In this document: positions 1 to 10,499 of the stretch, piece by piece
Layout: each line of letters starts with the position of its first letter
Position numbering within the stretch: position 1 is the first letter of the stretch
Origin: Bradyrhizobium sp. CCBAU 53351
GTDB lineage: Bacteria > Pseudomonadota > Alphaproteobacteria > Rhizobiales > Xanthobacteraceae
Assembly (NCBI RefSeq): GCF_015291745.1
Contig: NZ_CP030059.1
Span: 4,553,501 to 4,617,500 of the forward strand
Direction: 5' to 3'
DNA: 64,000 nucleotides
Position numbers and translations under genes: made by a program
Notes under the pieces: model-generated
Database searches by the model: none
What the model was told of the DNA's origin: nothing
The model's input: the letters and a program-made list of their open reading frames with translations, nothing else

Positions 1-339
1 AAGGTCGTCGCTGACGATCTCGACGCGGTCGACGACGCCTTCGACCACGCTGTTGGCGATCCGCGTCAGCGGCATGGTCACGGGATCGATGCTCGCACCC
101 TGGGCAGCCCATTCCGCGGCGACGCGATCTGCGAGCGTCCGCGCAGGGATCACGACCTGGCGGCCAGACGGCGTGCGGATCGGCTTGCCATCGAGCGTGA
201 TGGCAAAACCACCCTCGGCCTCGGTGACGCCGGCCTCCTTGTAGAAGCGCTTGCGCAGCGGCGTGCGCGCAGACGCGCGCGCCGATTCCCGCGGATCGGG
301 CGGAGGCTGGCCTGCGGCTTCTTCGAACAATTCGCGCAT
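1..339 (-). CDS. ATP12-family F1-ATPase assembly chaperone, N-terminal part
   Basis: The reading frame is open to the left window edge, so only the first 113 residues are present. The protein begins MRELFEEAAG and contains the RKRFYKEAGV and DGKPIRTPSGR segments typical of the ATP12 family, followed by LADRVAAEWAAQG. ATP12 proteins help assemble the F1 alpha subunit in mitochondria, and alphaproteobacteria keep a homologue. The start at 339 is the first ATG of the conserved N-terminus. The gene points away from the plus-strand gene at 415. Its C-terminal half lies outside the window and cannot be judged. Confidence 0.85.
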   Translation of the reverse strand, partial: MRELFEEAAGQPPPDPRESARASARTPLRKRFYKEAGVTEAEGGFAITLDGKPIRTPSGRQVVIPARTLADRVAAEWAAQGASIDPVTMPLTRIANSVVEGVVDRVEIVSDDL

Positions 340-414
340 GTGAGTTTTCGGTCCCGGTCCCTGGATGCTAGGCTTTTAAGATAAGACCGGGAGCCGATAA
401 AGCGAGCGGCGGGC

Positions 415-861
415 ATGAGGGAACTTGCGGGCATTGCGGCCCTGCTGGCCGGGGTCTGGCTGGCCGCGGCGGAGGCCGGCTTTCGTACCCCCGAATCGCT
501 GGTCCGTAACATCTATGCTCATTACGGCGATGGCGCGCCGGAGCTGTCCAAAGGACTGCCAAGGGATACGGCGACCGCCCGGCAATTCTTCGATCCGGCT
601 ATGCGCAAGGCCTGGTCCGCGCCGCGGGCCGAGCCTTACGACTTCCTGGTGCAGAGCCAGAGCTGGAAGCTCGGCCCGGTCGCCATCGCGGTCGTTCGCA
701 GGCAATATGACAAGACCTATGTCGCGGCGAATTTCGACAACCGTGGCAAGCCCGTGACGCTGAACTTCATCGTCGTCAACGGGCCGGAGGGCTGGTTGAT
801 CACGGATGTCGAGAGCCCGCATGACAGTTTACGGATGTTTCTGGAGCAGTTTCGGAAGTGA
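415..861 (+). CDS. Small exported protein, possibly DUF3828-like
   Basis: This 148-residue protein starts with a short hydrophobic segment (residues about 4-21, GIAALLAGVWLAAAEAG) that reads as a signal peptide. The mature part has TPESLVRNIYAHYG near its start and a C-terminal stretch VTLNFIVVNGPEGWLITDVES. That pattern, a small alpha+beta domain with an N-terminal 'LV..IY..Y' helix, resembles DUF3828-type periplasmic proteins, but I cannot confirm the family. No enzyme motif is visible. It stands alone, divergent from the ATP12 gene and followed by a palindromic repeat. Function is unknown. Confidence 0.7.
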   Translation: MRELAGIAALLAGVWLAAAEAGFRTPESLVRNIYAHYGDGAPELSKGLPRDTATARQFFDPAMRKAWSAPRAEPYDFLVQSQSWKLGPVAIAVVRRQYDKTYVAANFDNRGKPVTLNFIVVNGPEGWLITDVESPHDSLRMFLEQFRK

Positions 862-888
862 GGGGTGAACCGATCGCTGCTTCCCCAA

Positions 889-975
889 CGTCATTGCCAC
901 CGCAGCGAAGCAATCCAGACTGCTGCCGCGGCGGCAGTCTGGATTGCTTCGTCGCGAGGGCTCCTCGCAATGACG
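889..975. repeat. Palindromic intergenic element
   Basis: The outer arms are cgtcattgc at 889-897 and gcaatgacg at 967-975. Inside is a near-perfect palindrome at about 907-951, centred on ctgccgc/gcggcag. The element fills the gap between the small exported protein and the convergent pseudouridine synthase gene. It resembles the dispersed 'cgtcattgcgag' elements common in Bradyrhizobium genomes, and could fold in transcripts of either strand and act as a 3' end for both genes. Confidence 0.75.
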
Positions 976-999
976 AGGTGGAGGCGAGCCGTGCGCCCC

Positions 1000-2223
1000 C
1001 TACTCCTCCGGCGCGTTCTCGATCGGGTCGAACCGGCTGGCATCGAGTCCGAGCAGATTCCACGACTGCTGCATGTGCGGCGGCAGCGGCGCGGTGGCGT
1101 CGATCACGCCGCCGCGCGGATGCGGAATGACGATGCGGCGCGCGAGCAGATGCAGCCGGTTCTGCAGGCCGCCCGGCAATTGCCAGTTCTCGATGTTGAA
1201 ATATTTGGGATCGCCGACGATGGGATGGCCGATATGGGCCATGTGGGCGCGCAGCTGGTGGGTGCGGCCCGTCACCGGCTTCAGCGACACCCAGGTGAGC
1301 TTGTTGCCGGCGGTCTCGACCATCGCGTAATAGGTCACCGCGTGGCTCGCGCCCTCGTCACCGTGCTGGGCAACGCGCATGATGGTGTCGTCCTCGCTCT
1401 CCTCCTTGGCGAGGAAAGTCGAGATGCGACCCTGCTTCGGTTTCGGCAGGCCCGGCACCAGCGCCCAATAGGTTTTCCGCGCCGACCGCGAACGGAACGC
1501 GCCGGTCAGATGCGAGGCGGCAAAGCGCGTCTTGGCGATCAACAGACAGCCCGACGTCTCGCGATCGATGCGGTGCACGAGGCGCGGCTTCTGGCCCTTG
1601 GCATCGCGCATCACCTCAAGCATCTGGTCGATGTGCCGCGTCATGCCCGAGCCGCCCTGCACGGCAAGGCCGGCCGGCTTGTTGAGGACGAGGACGTCGT
1701 CATCCTCGAAGATCGTCATCTCCTTCAGCGCCTTGAGCGTCTTCTGCGCAGCCTCCGAAAGCTCGCCGACGACCTTCGGCGCGTCGAGCTTCAGCGGCGG
1801 GATGCGGACGCTCTGGCCCTCCTCCAGGCGATCCTTGCTGTCGACGCGCTTGCCGTCGACGCGCAGCTCGCCTTTGCGGACGACGCGCTGGATGTGGGAG
1901 AACGACAGGCCAGGAAAGCGCGCTTCGAGGAAACGGTCGACGCGCATGTTGTTCTCGTCGGCCGTCACCTTGACGGTCTGCACCTTGGTCGGCAGCAGCG
2001 GCTCGACGGGTTTTGCCGGCACAGCCCTCTCCGGCTCAGCCTTGGGCGGACGCCGCTCGGCGCGCTCGGGGGCACGCCGCTCGAAGCGCGGCGGCTTGCC
2101 GCCGGGCTTGCTGCTCGGACGCGGGCCAGCTTTCTTTGCGCCCCGCGCCTGATGCGGACGTGAGTCTTCGCGCTCGTCACGCGAGCGCGGCTTCGGGTTC
2201 ATTCTCTTGATGCGGCGGCTCAT
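1000..2223 (-). CDS. RluC/RluD-type 23S rRNA pseudouridine synthase
   Basis: The 407-residue protein has a basic, Pro/Arg-rich N-terminal extension (about residues 1-80). An S4-like RNA-binding domain follows (MRVDRFLEARFPGLSFSHIQ, about 93-145), then the catalytic domain. The signature RLVHRIDRETSG is present with catalytic Asp220, as is the C-terminal GRTHQLRAH motif. These enzymes isomerise specific uridines in 23S rRNA to pseudouridine. The family is clear, but the exact target position, RluC-like (955/2504/2580) or another, cannot be told from motifs alone. It lies 52 bases downstream of rarA on the same strand, probably at the end of the deg-rarA transcript. Confidence 0.9.
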   Translation of the reverse strand: MSRRIKRMNPKPRSRDEREDSRPHQARGAKKAGPRPSSKPGGKPPRFERRAPERAERRPPKAEPERAVPAKPVEPLLPTKVQTVKVTADENNMRVDRFLEARFPGLSFSHIQRVVRKGELRVDGKRVDSKDRLEEGQSVRIPPLKLDAPKVVGELSEAAQKTLKALKEMTIFEDDDVLVLNKPAGLAVQGGSGMTRHIDQMLEVMRDAKGQKPRLVHRIDRETSGCLLIAKTRFAASHLTGAFRSRSARKTYWALVPGLPKPKQGRISTFLAKEESEDDTIMRVAQHGDEGASHAVTYYAMVETAGNKLTWVSLKPVTGRTHQLRAHMAHIGHPIVGDPKYFNIENWQLPGGLQNRLHLLARRIVIPHPRGGVIDATAPLPPHMQQSWNLLGLDASRFDPIENAPEE

Positions 2224-2275
2224 GGTTGCCTGCCTACCCTAAAAGGCGGCTCCCGTCACGGCGAAATGGCCGTTT

Positions 2276-3609
2276 CTAGCCCGAGCCGCCCCGCTCCTTA
2301 CGCAGCTTGGCCCAGTAATCCAGCCGCTTCCGGATCTCGCGCTCGAAGCCGCGCTCGGGTGGGTCGTAGAAGGTCTGGCGGCCCAGGGCTTCGGGGAAGT
2401 AGTCCTGGCCGGAAAAGGCGTCGGGGGCGTCGTGGTCGTATTCGTAGGCCGCGCCGTAGCCTTCCGACTTCATCAGCTTGGTCGGGGAATTGAGAATGTG
2501 CTTGGGCGGCAGCAGCGAGCCGGCTTGCTTGGCGACCTGCATCGCCGTGCCGAAGGCGGTGTAGACCGCGTTCGATTTCGGCGCGGTGGCGAGATAGACC
2601 ACGGCCTGCGCGATGGCGAGCTCGCCCTCGGGATGGCCGAGGAAGTCGAAGGCGTCTTTCGCCGCATTGGCGATGACGAGCGCCTGCGGATCGGCCAGGC
2701 CGATGTCCTCGACTGCCATGCGCACGACGCGGCGGGCCAGGAACAGCGGGTCCTCGCCGGCGTCCAGCATCCGCGCAAGGTAATACAGCGCCGCATCGGG
2801 ATCGGAGCCGCGCACCGACTTATGCAGCGCGGAGATCAGGTTGTAATGGCCGTCGGCCGATTTGTCGTAGATCGGCGCGCGGCGCTGCAGGATGTCCTGC
2901 AACTGCGCGGCATTGAAGATCTCGTCCGCCCGTGCCGAGCGCCAGACCTCTTCGGCGAGCGTCAGCGATGCCCTACCGTCGCCGTCGGCCATGCGCACCA
3001 GCACCGCGCGCGCCTCGTCATCGAGCGGCAGCTTCCTGCCCTCGACGTCCTCGGCATGGGCGAACAGCTTTTCGATCGCGGCTGCGTCGAGCGAACGAAA
3101 CACCAATACGCGCGCGCGAGACAAAAGCGCCGCGTTGAGCTCGAAGGACGGGTTCTCTGTGGTGGCGCCGACCATCACCACCGTGCCGTCTTCCATCACG
3201 GGCAGGAAGGAATCCTGCTGGGCACGGTTGAACCTGTGCACCTCGTCGACGAACAAGAGCGTGCCCTTGCCCATCTCGCGGCGGGCGCGGGCGGCGTCGA
3301 ACGCCTTCTTCAGGTCGGCGACGCCGGAGAACACTGCGGAGATCTGCTCGAAATGCAGGTCGGTCGCATCCGCCAAAAGCCGCGCCACCGTGGTCTTGCC
3401 GGTGCCGGGCGGCCCCCAGAACACCAGCGATCCCAGCGTGCGGGTCTCCAGCATGCGTGTCAGAGCGCCGTCGGGACCGAGGATATGGTCCTGGCCGACG
3501 ACCTCCGACAGCGTGCGCGGGCGCAGCCGGTCCGGCAACGGATGCGGAGCTTCCTGGTCGAGCCCGGCCGCCGCGAAGAGCGTTGGCGTCTGCTGTGGTC
3601 GCTTTGGAC

Positions 3610-3613
<4 letters not shown>
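2276..3613 (-). CDS. rarA: Replication-associated recombination protein A (AAA+ ATPase)
   Basis: This 445-residue AAA+ ATPase has a Walker A motif GPPGTGKT at 67-74 and a Walker B motif LLFVDEVHRF at about 119-128. The MgsA/RarA-specific C-terminal region includes KSVRGSDPDAALYYLARML and the end region GYGAAYEYDHDAPDAF...YFP. RarA acts at stalled replication forks and interacts with SSB. Its start codon overlaps the stop codon of the upstream protease gene in an ATGA arrangement (3610-3613), so the two are translationally coupled. The length is normal for the family. Confidence 0.95.
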
Positions 3614-5016
<1,403 letters not shown>

Positions 5017-5199
5017 TCCTACCTCTTGGAAAAGACGCCGGAATATAGGCGCGTTCGCCCCCCAATAGAAGGGCGCAGGGCGGCTATATTCGGCCCGCCC
5101 CTGACGTCGGAAGCATGCAAGCCTGGCGTGCGGACCGGCCATTTGCCTCGTGCCAAATGATGACCGCGCATCCATTGTCGTGCGACAGATGTTCCCGAC

Positions 5200-5583
5200 C
5201 TAGGCTGCGCGCTTACGCTTCTTGACCGGCTCCATTTCGGGCGCAGGCCCGCAGGACAGGAGCCGTTGGTGGTTCTCGCCCCAGGCCTTCAAAATATCGA
5301 TCACCGGCTTGAGGCTCTCGCCGAGCTCGGAAAGACAATACTCCACGCGCGGCGGCACCTCCGCATAGACCTTGCGGATGACGAGCTTGTCCTCCTCCAG
5401 CGCACGAAGCTGTTTCGTCAGCATGCGCTGGGTGATCCCGGGCATCCGGCGGCGCAATTCGCCGAAGCGCTGGGTGCCGCCCTGCAGATGATAGAGGATC
5501 ACGCCCTTCCACTTGCCGTCGATCAGATCCAGCGTCGCCTCGACCGAGCAGCCCGGGCGCCGGGCAAAGTCGCGCCTTTTCAT
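5200..5583 (-). CDS. HxlR-family transcriptional regulator
   Basis: The 127-residue protein carries the HxlR winged-helix signature. PGCSVEATLDLIDGKWKGVILYHL leads into the recognition helix region GELRRRMPGITQRMLTKQLRAL, and the wing is in VEYCLSELG. Cys12 in the conserved position could be redox or aldehyde sensitive, as in several HxlR regulators. It is divergent from the quinone-oxidoreductase-like gene at 5705 with 121 bases between, the usual layout for a regulator and its target. A short inverted repeat in that gap is a candidate operator. Confidence 0.9.
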   Translation of the reverse strand: MKRRDFARRPGCSVEATLDLIDGKWKGVILYHLQGGTQRFGELRRRMPGITQRMLTKQLRALEEDKLVIRKVYAEVPPRVEYCLSELGESLKPVIDILKAWGENHQRLLSCGPAPEMEPVKKRKRAA

Positions 5584-5596
5584 GCGTGTTTTCCCA

Positions 5597-5618
5597 ATAG
5601 TATCCGAACAGGGACTAT
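5597..5618. promoter_or_regulatory. Candidate HxlR operator (inverted repeat)
   Basis: The arms ATAGT (5597-5601) and ACTAT (5614-5618), with inner TCC/GGG bases, form an imperfect inverted repeat. It lies 14 bases upstream of the HxlR start codon and about 90 bases upstream of the oxidoreductase gene. Its location and symmetry suit a dimeric winged-helix repressor. The assignment is inference. Confidence 0.4.
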
Positions 5619-5704
5619 ATCCCCGAATTTACAGTACTTGCCAAATTGGAGCCAGAGCGACAGTTAGGACGCCAGGCGAGCACGCCATCTGATGGAGACA
5701 AGCC

Positions 5705-6718
5705 ATGAAGGCCGTCGGCTACACAAAATCGCTTCCGATCGAGGACGCGAATTCGCTGATCGATTTCGAGACTGCAAAACCCGAACCCCGGGGGCGCGAC
5801 ATCCGCGTCGCCGTGAAAGCGATCTCGGCCAATCCGGTCGATTACAAGGTGCGCAAGCGTGCAGCGCCGCCCGAGGGCGAGACCAAGATCCTGGGCTACG
5901 ACGCAGCCGGCGTGGTCGATGCCGTCGGGCCGGAGGTCACGCTGTTCAAGCCGGGCGACGAGGTGTTTTACGCGGGCTCGATCCTGCGCCAGGGCACCAA
6001 TTCCGAATTTCATCTGGTCGACGAACGCATCGTCGGCAACAAGCCGAAGAGCCTGTCCTTCGCGCAAGCGGCCGCCCTTCCCCTCACCTCCATCACCGCC
6101 TGGGAATTGCTGTTCGACCGGCTCGGCGCGGTGCCCGGCAAGAGCGTCGATCCGCGGACGCTTCTGATCACGGGCGGCGCCGGCGGCGTCGGCTCGATCC
6201 TGATCCAGCTCGCGCGCCGCCTCACCGGCCTCACGGTGCTCGCGACGGCGACGCGGCCGGAATCGCAAAAATGGTGCCTCGATCTCGGCGCGCATGCCGT
6301 GATCGACCACGGCAAGCCGATGAAGGAGCAGATCGAGGCATTGAAGCTGCCGCCGGTCGCGCTGGTGGCGAGCCTCACCTTCACCGACCAGCACTACAAG
6401 GCGATCGCGGACTTCATGGCGCCGCAAGGCAGGTTCGGCCTGATCGACGATCCGCCGGAGTTCACCATGAGCACCTTCAAGGGCAAGGCGATCTCGGTGC
6501 ACTGGGAATCGATGTTCACGCGCTCCTCGTTCCAGACGCCGGACATGATTGCGCAGCATCGTCTGCTGAACGACGTCTCCGACCTCATCGACAAGAGCGT
6601 GCTGCGCACCACGCTCGACCAGACCTTCGGCACTATCAACGCCGTCAACCTCAAGCGCGCGCATGCGCTCCTGGAGAGCGGAAAATCGCGCGGCAAGATC
6701 GTGCTGGAGGGGTGGTAG
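5705..6718 (+). CDS. Zinc-independent medium-chain alcohol dehydrogenase / quinone oxidoreductase-like protein
   Basis: The 337-residue protein is a medium-chain dehydrogenase. The GroES-like N-terminal domain contains ISANPVDYKVRKR and GYDAAGVVDAVGP, and the nucleotide-binding motif is ITGGAGGVGS. It lacks the Cys/His set of zinc alcohol dehydrogenases, as expected for the ZADH1/quinone oxidoreductase branch. The likely reaction is NADPH-dependent reduction of quinones or enones; the substrate is unknown. It is divergent from the HxlR regulator, which probably controls it. Confidence 0.88.
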   Translation: MKAVGYTKSLPIEDANSLIDFETAKPEPRGRDIRVAVKAISANPVDYKVRKRAAPPEGETKILGYDAAGVVDAVGPEVTLFKPGDEVFYAGSILRQGTNSEFHLVDERIVGNKPKSLSFAQAAALPLTSITAWELLFDRLGAVPGKSVDPRTLLITGGAGGVGSILIQLARRLTGLTVLATATRPESQKWCLDLGAHAVIDHGKPMKEQIEALKLPPVALVASLTFTDQHYKAIADFMAPQGRFGLIDDPPEFTMSTFKGKAISVHWESMFTRSSFQTPDMIAQHRLLNDVSDLIDKSVLRTTLDQTFGTINAVNLKRAHALLESGKSRGKIVLEGW

Positions 6719-6739
6719 CAGTTGCAACATCGGTGCATA

Positions 6740-6821
6740 GGGTGGGCAAAGCGAAGCTTGCCCACCCTTGTCGCGATGAGAGAGAGATGGTGGGCACGGC
6801 GCAACTGCGCCTTTGCCCACC
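6740..6821. repeat. Double hairpin repeat between convergent genes
   Basis: Two stem-loops share the arm GGTGGGCA/TGCCCACC. The first has GGGTGGGCAA at 6740-6749 pairing with TTGCCCACCC at 6758-6767. The second has GGTGGGCA at 6789-6796 pairing with TGCCCACC at 6814-6821, with an inner GGCGCA/TGCGCC stem. The pair fills the gap between the oxidoreductase and the convergent chloride channel gene. It probably serves as a bidirectional transcript end and is typical of dispersed rhizobial repeats. Confidence 0.75.
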
Positions 6822-8168
6822 TTACGGCATCTTGTCCAGTGCGGGGCGCGTCGCCCGTTCGACAAAGCCTTTAGCCAGCGCGTGATAGATGCCCTCCTCG
6901 CAGATCATTCGCGAGGTCACATGCGCGATCAGCGCGGCCCCCATCAAGGGCACGACCATGCCGTGATTATCCGTCATCTCGGTCACGATCACGAACGCGG
7001 TGATCGGCGCCTGCACCACGCCGGCGAAGTACGAGACCATGCCGAGCAACATGATGGCGCCGAGCGGCGCATCGTGGAAGAACGCGGCGACGTTGCTGCC
7101 GATGCCGGCACCAACGGCCAGCGACGGCGAGAAAATGCCGCCCGGTATGCCGCTGATCGCGGCAAAGGTCGTCGCCAGGAGCTTGAGCACACCGAAATCC
7201 CGCGGCAACGGCGCGCCGTGCTCCAGCGCCGTCTTTACCTGGTCATAGCCGGTCCCGTAAATCGTATCGCCGGAGACCAAGCCGCAGATCGCGACAGCGA
7301 TGCCGCACGCGAATGCGAACCAGAGCGGATGGCCCTTGATCGCGCGTCCGAGTGGATTGCTGAATCCGCGCGCCATCGCGATGACGATGCGGCTGAACAG
7401 GCCGCCTGCGAGGCCGCCAATCACGCCACAGAGCGGAACGGCCAGCCAGTCCGCGCCGCGCCCCAGCGACATCGCGCTGCTGCCGAAATAGGCGTAATTG
7501 CCCGCCAGCGCCAGCGAGGTCAGGCCGGCCGCGATCACGGCCGCAATGATGAGCGTGGAGGTGCGGGTCTCAAATGCGCGGCTCATCTCCTCGATGCCGA
7601 ACACGATTCCGGCCATCGGCGTGTTGAACGCCGCGGCAACGCCCGCAGCGGCGCCTGCCAGGATCAACCCCGGCTGGCGGCGCGGCGAGACGCGGCCAAG
7701 CGCGAACATGATGGAGGCACCGACTTGCACCGTGGGTCCTTCCCGGCCAACGGAGCCGCCACACAGCAGACCGAACAGAGTGAGGATCACCTTTCCGATC
7801 GCGATCCGCATCGAAACCAGACTTTCGCGTGCCGTCTGGTCGGTCAGATGGCGTGCGGCGATCGCCTGTGGAATCCCGCTGCCCTGCGCGTTGGGAAACA
7901 GCCGGATGGTCAGATAGGCCGAGAGCATGAAACCGAGCGGGGTCACGGCCAGCACGGCGTAGCGGGACTGCGCCAGCAGCAGCGCGAAAGCCTGCTGCGC
8001 CAGATCGGCGAGTTGCGCCAGCGCCACCGCCGCTGCGCCAACCCCGATGCCACCGAGCAGGAAGATCGCCTGCCGCTGCCATCGCGCGGAGGTCAATCTG
8101 AAGAGGCGTTTATGGCGGGTCGACAGAGGCCTGAGCATGAACGCCCATCCTACCCGACGGCGCGCCAA
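6822..8168 (-). CDS. CLC-family voltage-gated chloride channel or Cl-/H+ antiporter
   Basis: This 448-residue multispanning membrane protein has the three CLC selectivity motifs: GSGIP (96-100), GREGP (141-145, gating Glu143) and GGIFSPSLAVGAG near residue 345. The hydrophobic segments fit the roughly 18-helix CLC fold. Bacterial members are usually 2Cl-/1H+ exchangers used in acid resistance, but channel versus exchanger cannot be settled from these motifs. No CBS domain is attached. The start at 8168 is the first ATG; a second in-frame ATG lies 10 codons later. Confidence 0.93.
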   Translation of the reverse strand: MARRRVGWAFMLRPLSTRHKRLFRLTSARWQRQAIFLLGGIGVGAAAVALAQLADLAQQAFALLLAQSRYAVLAVTPLGFMLSAYLTIRLFPNAQGSGIPQAIAARHLTDQTARESLVSMRIAIGKVILTLFGLLCGGSVGREGPTVQVGASIMFALGRVSPRRQPGLILAGAAAGVAAAFNTPMAGIVFGIEEMSRAFETRTSTLIIAAVIAAGLTSLALAGNYAYFGSSAMSLGRGADWLAVPLCGVIGGLAGGLFSRIVIAMARGFSNPLGRAIKGHPLWFAFACGIAVAICGLVSGDTIYGTGYDQVKTALEHGAPLPRDFGVLKLLATTFAAISGIPGGIFSPSLAVGAGIGSNVAAFFHDAPLGAIMLLGMVSYFAGVVQAPITAFVIVTEMTDNHGMVVPLMGAALIAHVTSRMICEEGIYHALAKGFVERATRPALDKMP

Positions 8169-8195
8169 ATGGAACCCGCAGGGGCGGCAGACCAG

Positions 8196-8492
8196 CTAGG
8201 CTTCGACGACTCCCTCGACGAACAGCAGCCGCCGCTCCAGCGCCGTCTGCCGCAGCTTCAGCGCCTCGGCATATTCCGGCGAGGCGTACCATTCCTTCAA
8301 TCGCGCCATCGATTCGAATTCGACGATAATGACGGCCTTCGGCGGGAGGTTGCCTTCGGCAAGCTCGGCTTTGCCGCCACGGACGAGATAACGTCCGCCG
8401 TACTGCGCGATCGTCTTCGCGGCGAGCCTGCGATAGGCTTCAAAGCCGTCCGCGTCGCGCATCTCGACTTCGGAGATCACATAGGCTGTCAT
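8196..8492 (-). CDS. DUF1330 family protein
   Basis: The 98-residue protein begins MTAYVISEVEMRDADGFEAYR and contains GGRYLVRGGKAE and VIIVEFESMARLKEWYASPEYAEALKLR. This is the pattern of the DUF1330 ferredoxin-like domain, related to stress-response monooxygenase-like dimers. No biochemical role is firmly known for the family. It follows the SDR gene by 8 bases on the same strand, so the two form a small operon. Confidence 0.88.
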   Translation of the reverse strand: MTAYVISEVEMRDADGFEAYRRLAAKTIAQYGGRYLVRGGKAELAEGNLPPKAVIIVEFESMARLKEWYASPEYAEALKLRQTALERRLLFVEGVVEA

Positions 8493-8500
8493 GCACGACC

Positions 8501-9289
8501 TCACGCAATGGTGTTGACGATGCCGCCTTCCGCGCGCAGCGCCGCGCCGTTGGTGGCAGATGCCTGCTTCGAGGCGACATAGACCACCATGTTGGCGATC
8601 TCGTCCACGCCGGCGAAACGCTGGAGTAGAGAGCTCGGGCGATGCTGCTTGACGAAGTTGGCGGCGGCCTCGTCCACCGACTGTCCGTTCTGCTTGGCGA
8701 GATCCTTCACGAAAGTCTCGACGCCCTCCGACATGGTCGGGCCCGGCAGCACGGAGTTGACGGTGACACCGGTGCCGCGCGTGAGCTGCGCCAGACCGCG
8801 GGCGACCGAGAGCTGGGCCGTCTTGGTCATGCCGTAATGGATCATCTCGACGGGAATGTTGAGGCCGGACTCCGAGGAGATGAAGACGATGCGGCCCCAA
8901 TTGCGCTTGAGCATGCCCTTCAGGTAGGCGCGCGACAGCCGCACGCCGCTCATCACATTGACCTCGAAGAAGCGGCTCCAGTCCTCGTCGGGAATGTCGA
9001 AGAAGTCCTTCGGCTCGAAAATGCCGGCATTGTTGACGAGGATGTCGACGTCCGGCAGCGCCGAAACAAGCGCCCTGCAGCCCGAAGCGGTCGAGACGTC
9101 GGCGGCGATGCCGCGGACCTTGGCGCCAGCCCCTTCCAGCTTGCGCACGGCCGCATCGACCTTGTCCTGGCCGCGCCCGTTGATCACGACGCTGGCGCCG
9201 GAGGCTGCAAGGCCCTTGGCGATGGCATGGCCGATGCCGGCGGTCGAGCCAGTCACCAGCGCGGTTTTTCCGGAAAGGTCGATGTTCAT
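8501..9289 (-). CDS. SDR-family oxidoreductase
   Basis: This 262-residue classical short-chain dehydrogenase has the cofactor motif TGSTAGIG (13-20), NNAG (86-89), and the catalytic Ser139, Tyr152 and Lys156 (HYGMTK). An insertion around 190-225 (VETFVKDLAKQNGQSVDEAAANFV) places it in the subgroup often annotated 3-oxoacyl-ACP reductase-like. The substrate is unknown. It is cotranscribed with the DUF1330 gene and is divergent from the binding-protein gene at 9492. Confidence 0.9.
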   Translation of the reverse strand: MNIDLSGKTALVTGSTAGIGHAIAKGLAASGASVVINGRGQDKVDAAVRKLEGAGAKVRGIAADVSTASGCRALVSALPDVDILVNNAGIFEPKDFFDIPDEDWSRFFEVNVMSGVRLSRAYLKGMLKRNWGRIVFISSESGLNIPVEMIHYGMTKTAQLSVARGLAQLTRGTGVTVNSVLPGPTMSEGVETFVKDLAKQNGQSVDEAAANFVKQHRPSSLLQRFAGVDEIANMVVYVASKQASATNGAALRAEGGIVNTIA

Positions 9290-9352
9290 GTAGTATCTCC
9301 ATCAAATCGATGAGGGGAATATCGGACGCGATGGACCGCGCCGCAATTGGCG

Positions 9353-9368
9353 CTCACCAATCGGTGAG
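9353..9368. promoter_or_regulatory. Inverted repeat in a divergent promoter region
   Basis: CTCACC (9353-9358) and GGTGAG (9363-9368) form a perfect dyad with a four-base spacer. It sits between the divergent SDR and binding-protein genes. A regulator site is plausible, but no regulator gene is adjacent. Confidence 0.35.
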
Positions 9369-9491
9369 ACGGTCACGAGCTGTTCCGGGTGCAGCGAGGG
9401 AGGCATACAACCAGTCTCGATCGCAGATGGAACGATTATTGCTAGCCACACCCGGGCATCTTTGCTCATGCGAACACGGAAGGACCAAGCG

Positions 9492-10469
9492 ATGAAGAGA
9501 ACCGCCCTCACTGTTGCGCTCGGGTTGCTCGGCCTGATCGGCGGCAACTCGCCCGCGCCGGCTCAAGCGGTCTATCCGGACAAACCGCTGCAATTGATCG
9601 TGCCCTTCCCGCCCGGCGGCGCCTCCGACGTGGTGGCGCGCATCATCGGCGGCGAACTGGAGACGCGGCTCGGCAAGCCCGTAATCATCATGAACCGCCC
9701 CGGCGGCGGCACCACGATTGCCGCCAAGGAGGTCGCGCGAGCGGCGCCTGACGGATACACCCTGTTCTTCAGCTCGAACTCGAGCTTCACGCTGCCGGCG
9801 GCCGTCAAGGAAAGCGTGCCCTACGACGCCGCCAAGGACTTCGAGCCAATCGGCCAGACCGGCAAGATTACGCTGGCGCTGGTCACCTACCAGGACAATC
9901 CGATCAAGGACGTGGCCGCGCTCGTCGCTGAAGCCAAGGCCAATCCCGACAAGCTCTCGCTGGCGTCCTTTGGCGTCGCGACCGTCTCGCATTTTGCCGG
10001 CGAATTGTTCAAGTCGGCGGCGGGGATCAAGATGGTCCACCTGCCCTACAAGGGTAGCGCGCCGGCGATGAACGACCTCATCGGCAAGCACATCCAGTAC
10101 CACGTCGACACGGTGATCGCGGTCAAGCCGCAGATCGAAGCCGGCACCGTCAAGGTGCTCGCCGTGTTCTCGGGCAAGCGCACGCCGTACCTGCCCGACG
10201 TGCCGACGCTGGCCGAGCTCGGCTATGGCAACATCGATTTCGCGTCATGGGGAGCGGTGGTCGCGCCGAAGGGGCTGCCGCCGTCCGTTCGCGACAAGCT
10301 GTCGGCGACGCTGGAGGAGATCATCGGCAGCCCGTCCGTCATCGAGCGCTTCACCAAGGTCGGCTTCGAGCCCGGCTTCGCGCGTTACAGCGATTGGGCG
10401 GGCGCCATCGGCAAGGAGACCGCCGAAATGAAGGACATCGCGCAAAAAGCGGGGATCAAGGAGGAATAG
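9492..10469 (+). CDS. Tripartite tricarboxylate transporter substrate-binding protein (Bug/TctC family)
   Basis: The start at 9492 is preferred over an ATG ten codons upstream because it gives a clean signal peptide (MKRTALTVALGLLGLIGG, cleavage near PAQA) after a GGA-type ribosome binding site. The 325-residue product has the Bug family landmarks YPDKPLQLIVPFPPGGASDVVAR, NRPGGGTT, and LPYKGSAPAMNDLIGKHIQ. These periplasmic proteins bind small carboxylates for TctAB permeases. No tctA or tctB gene is adjacent, so it is an orphan binding protein like most of the family. Confidence 0.92.
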   Translation: MKRTALTVALGLLGLIGGNSPAPAQAVYPDKPLQLIVPFPPGGASDVVARIIGGELETRLGKPVIIMNRPGGGTTIAAKEVARAAPDGYTLFFSSNSSFTLPAAVKESVPYDAAKDFEPIGQTGKITLALVTYQDNPIKDVAALVAEAKANPDKLSLASFGVATVSHFAGELFKSAAGIKMVHLPYKGSAPAMNDLIGKHIQYHVDTVIAVKPQIEAGTVKVLAVFSGKRTPYLPDVPTLAELGYGNIDFASWGAVVAPKGLPPSVRDKLSATLEEIIGSPSVIERFTKVGFEPGFARYSDWAGAIGKETAEMKDIAQKAGIKEE

Positions 10470-10499
10470 TCCCGGCGAATCTGCGCCAGCCCAACAACA

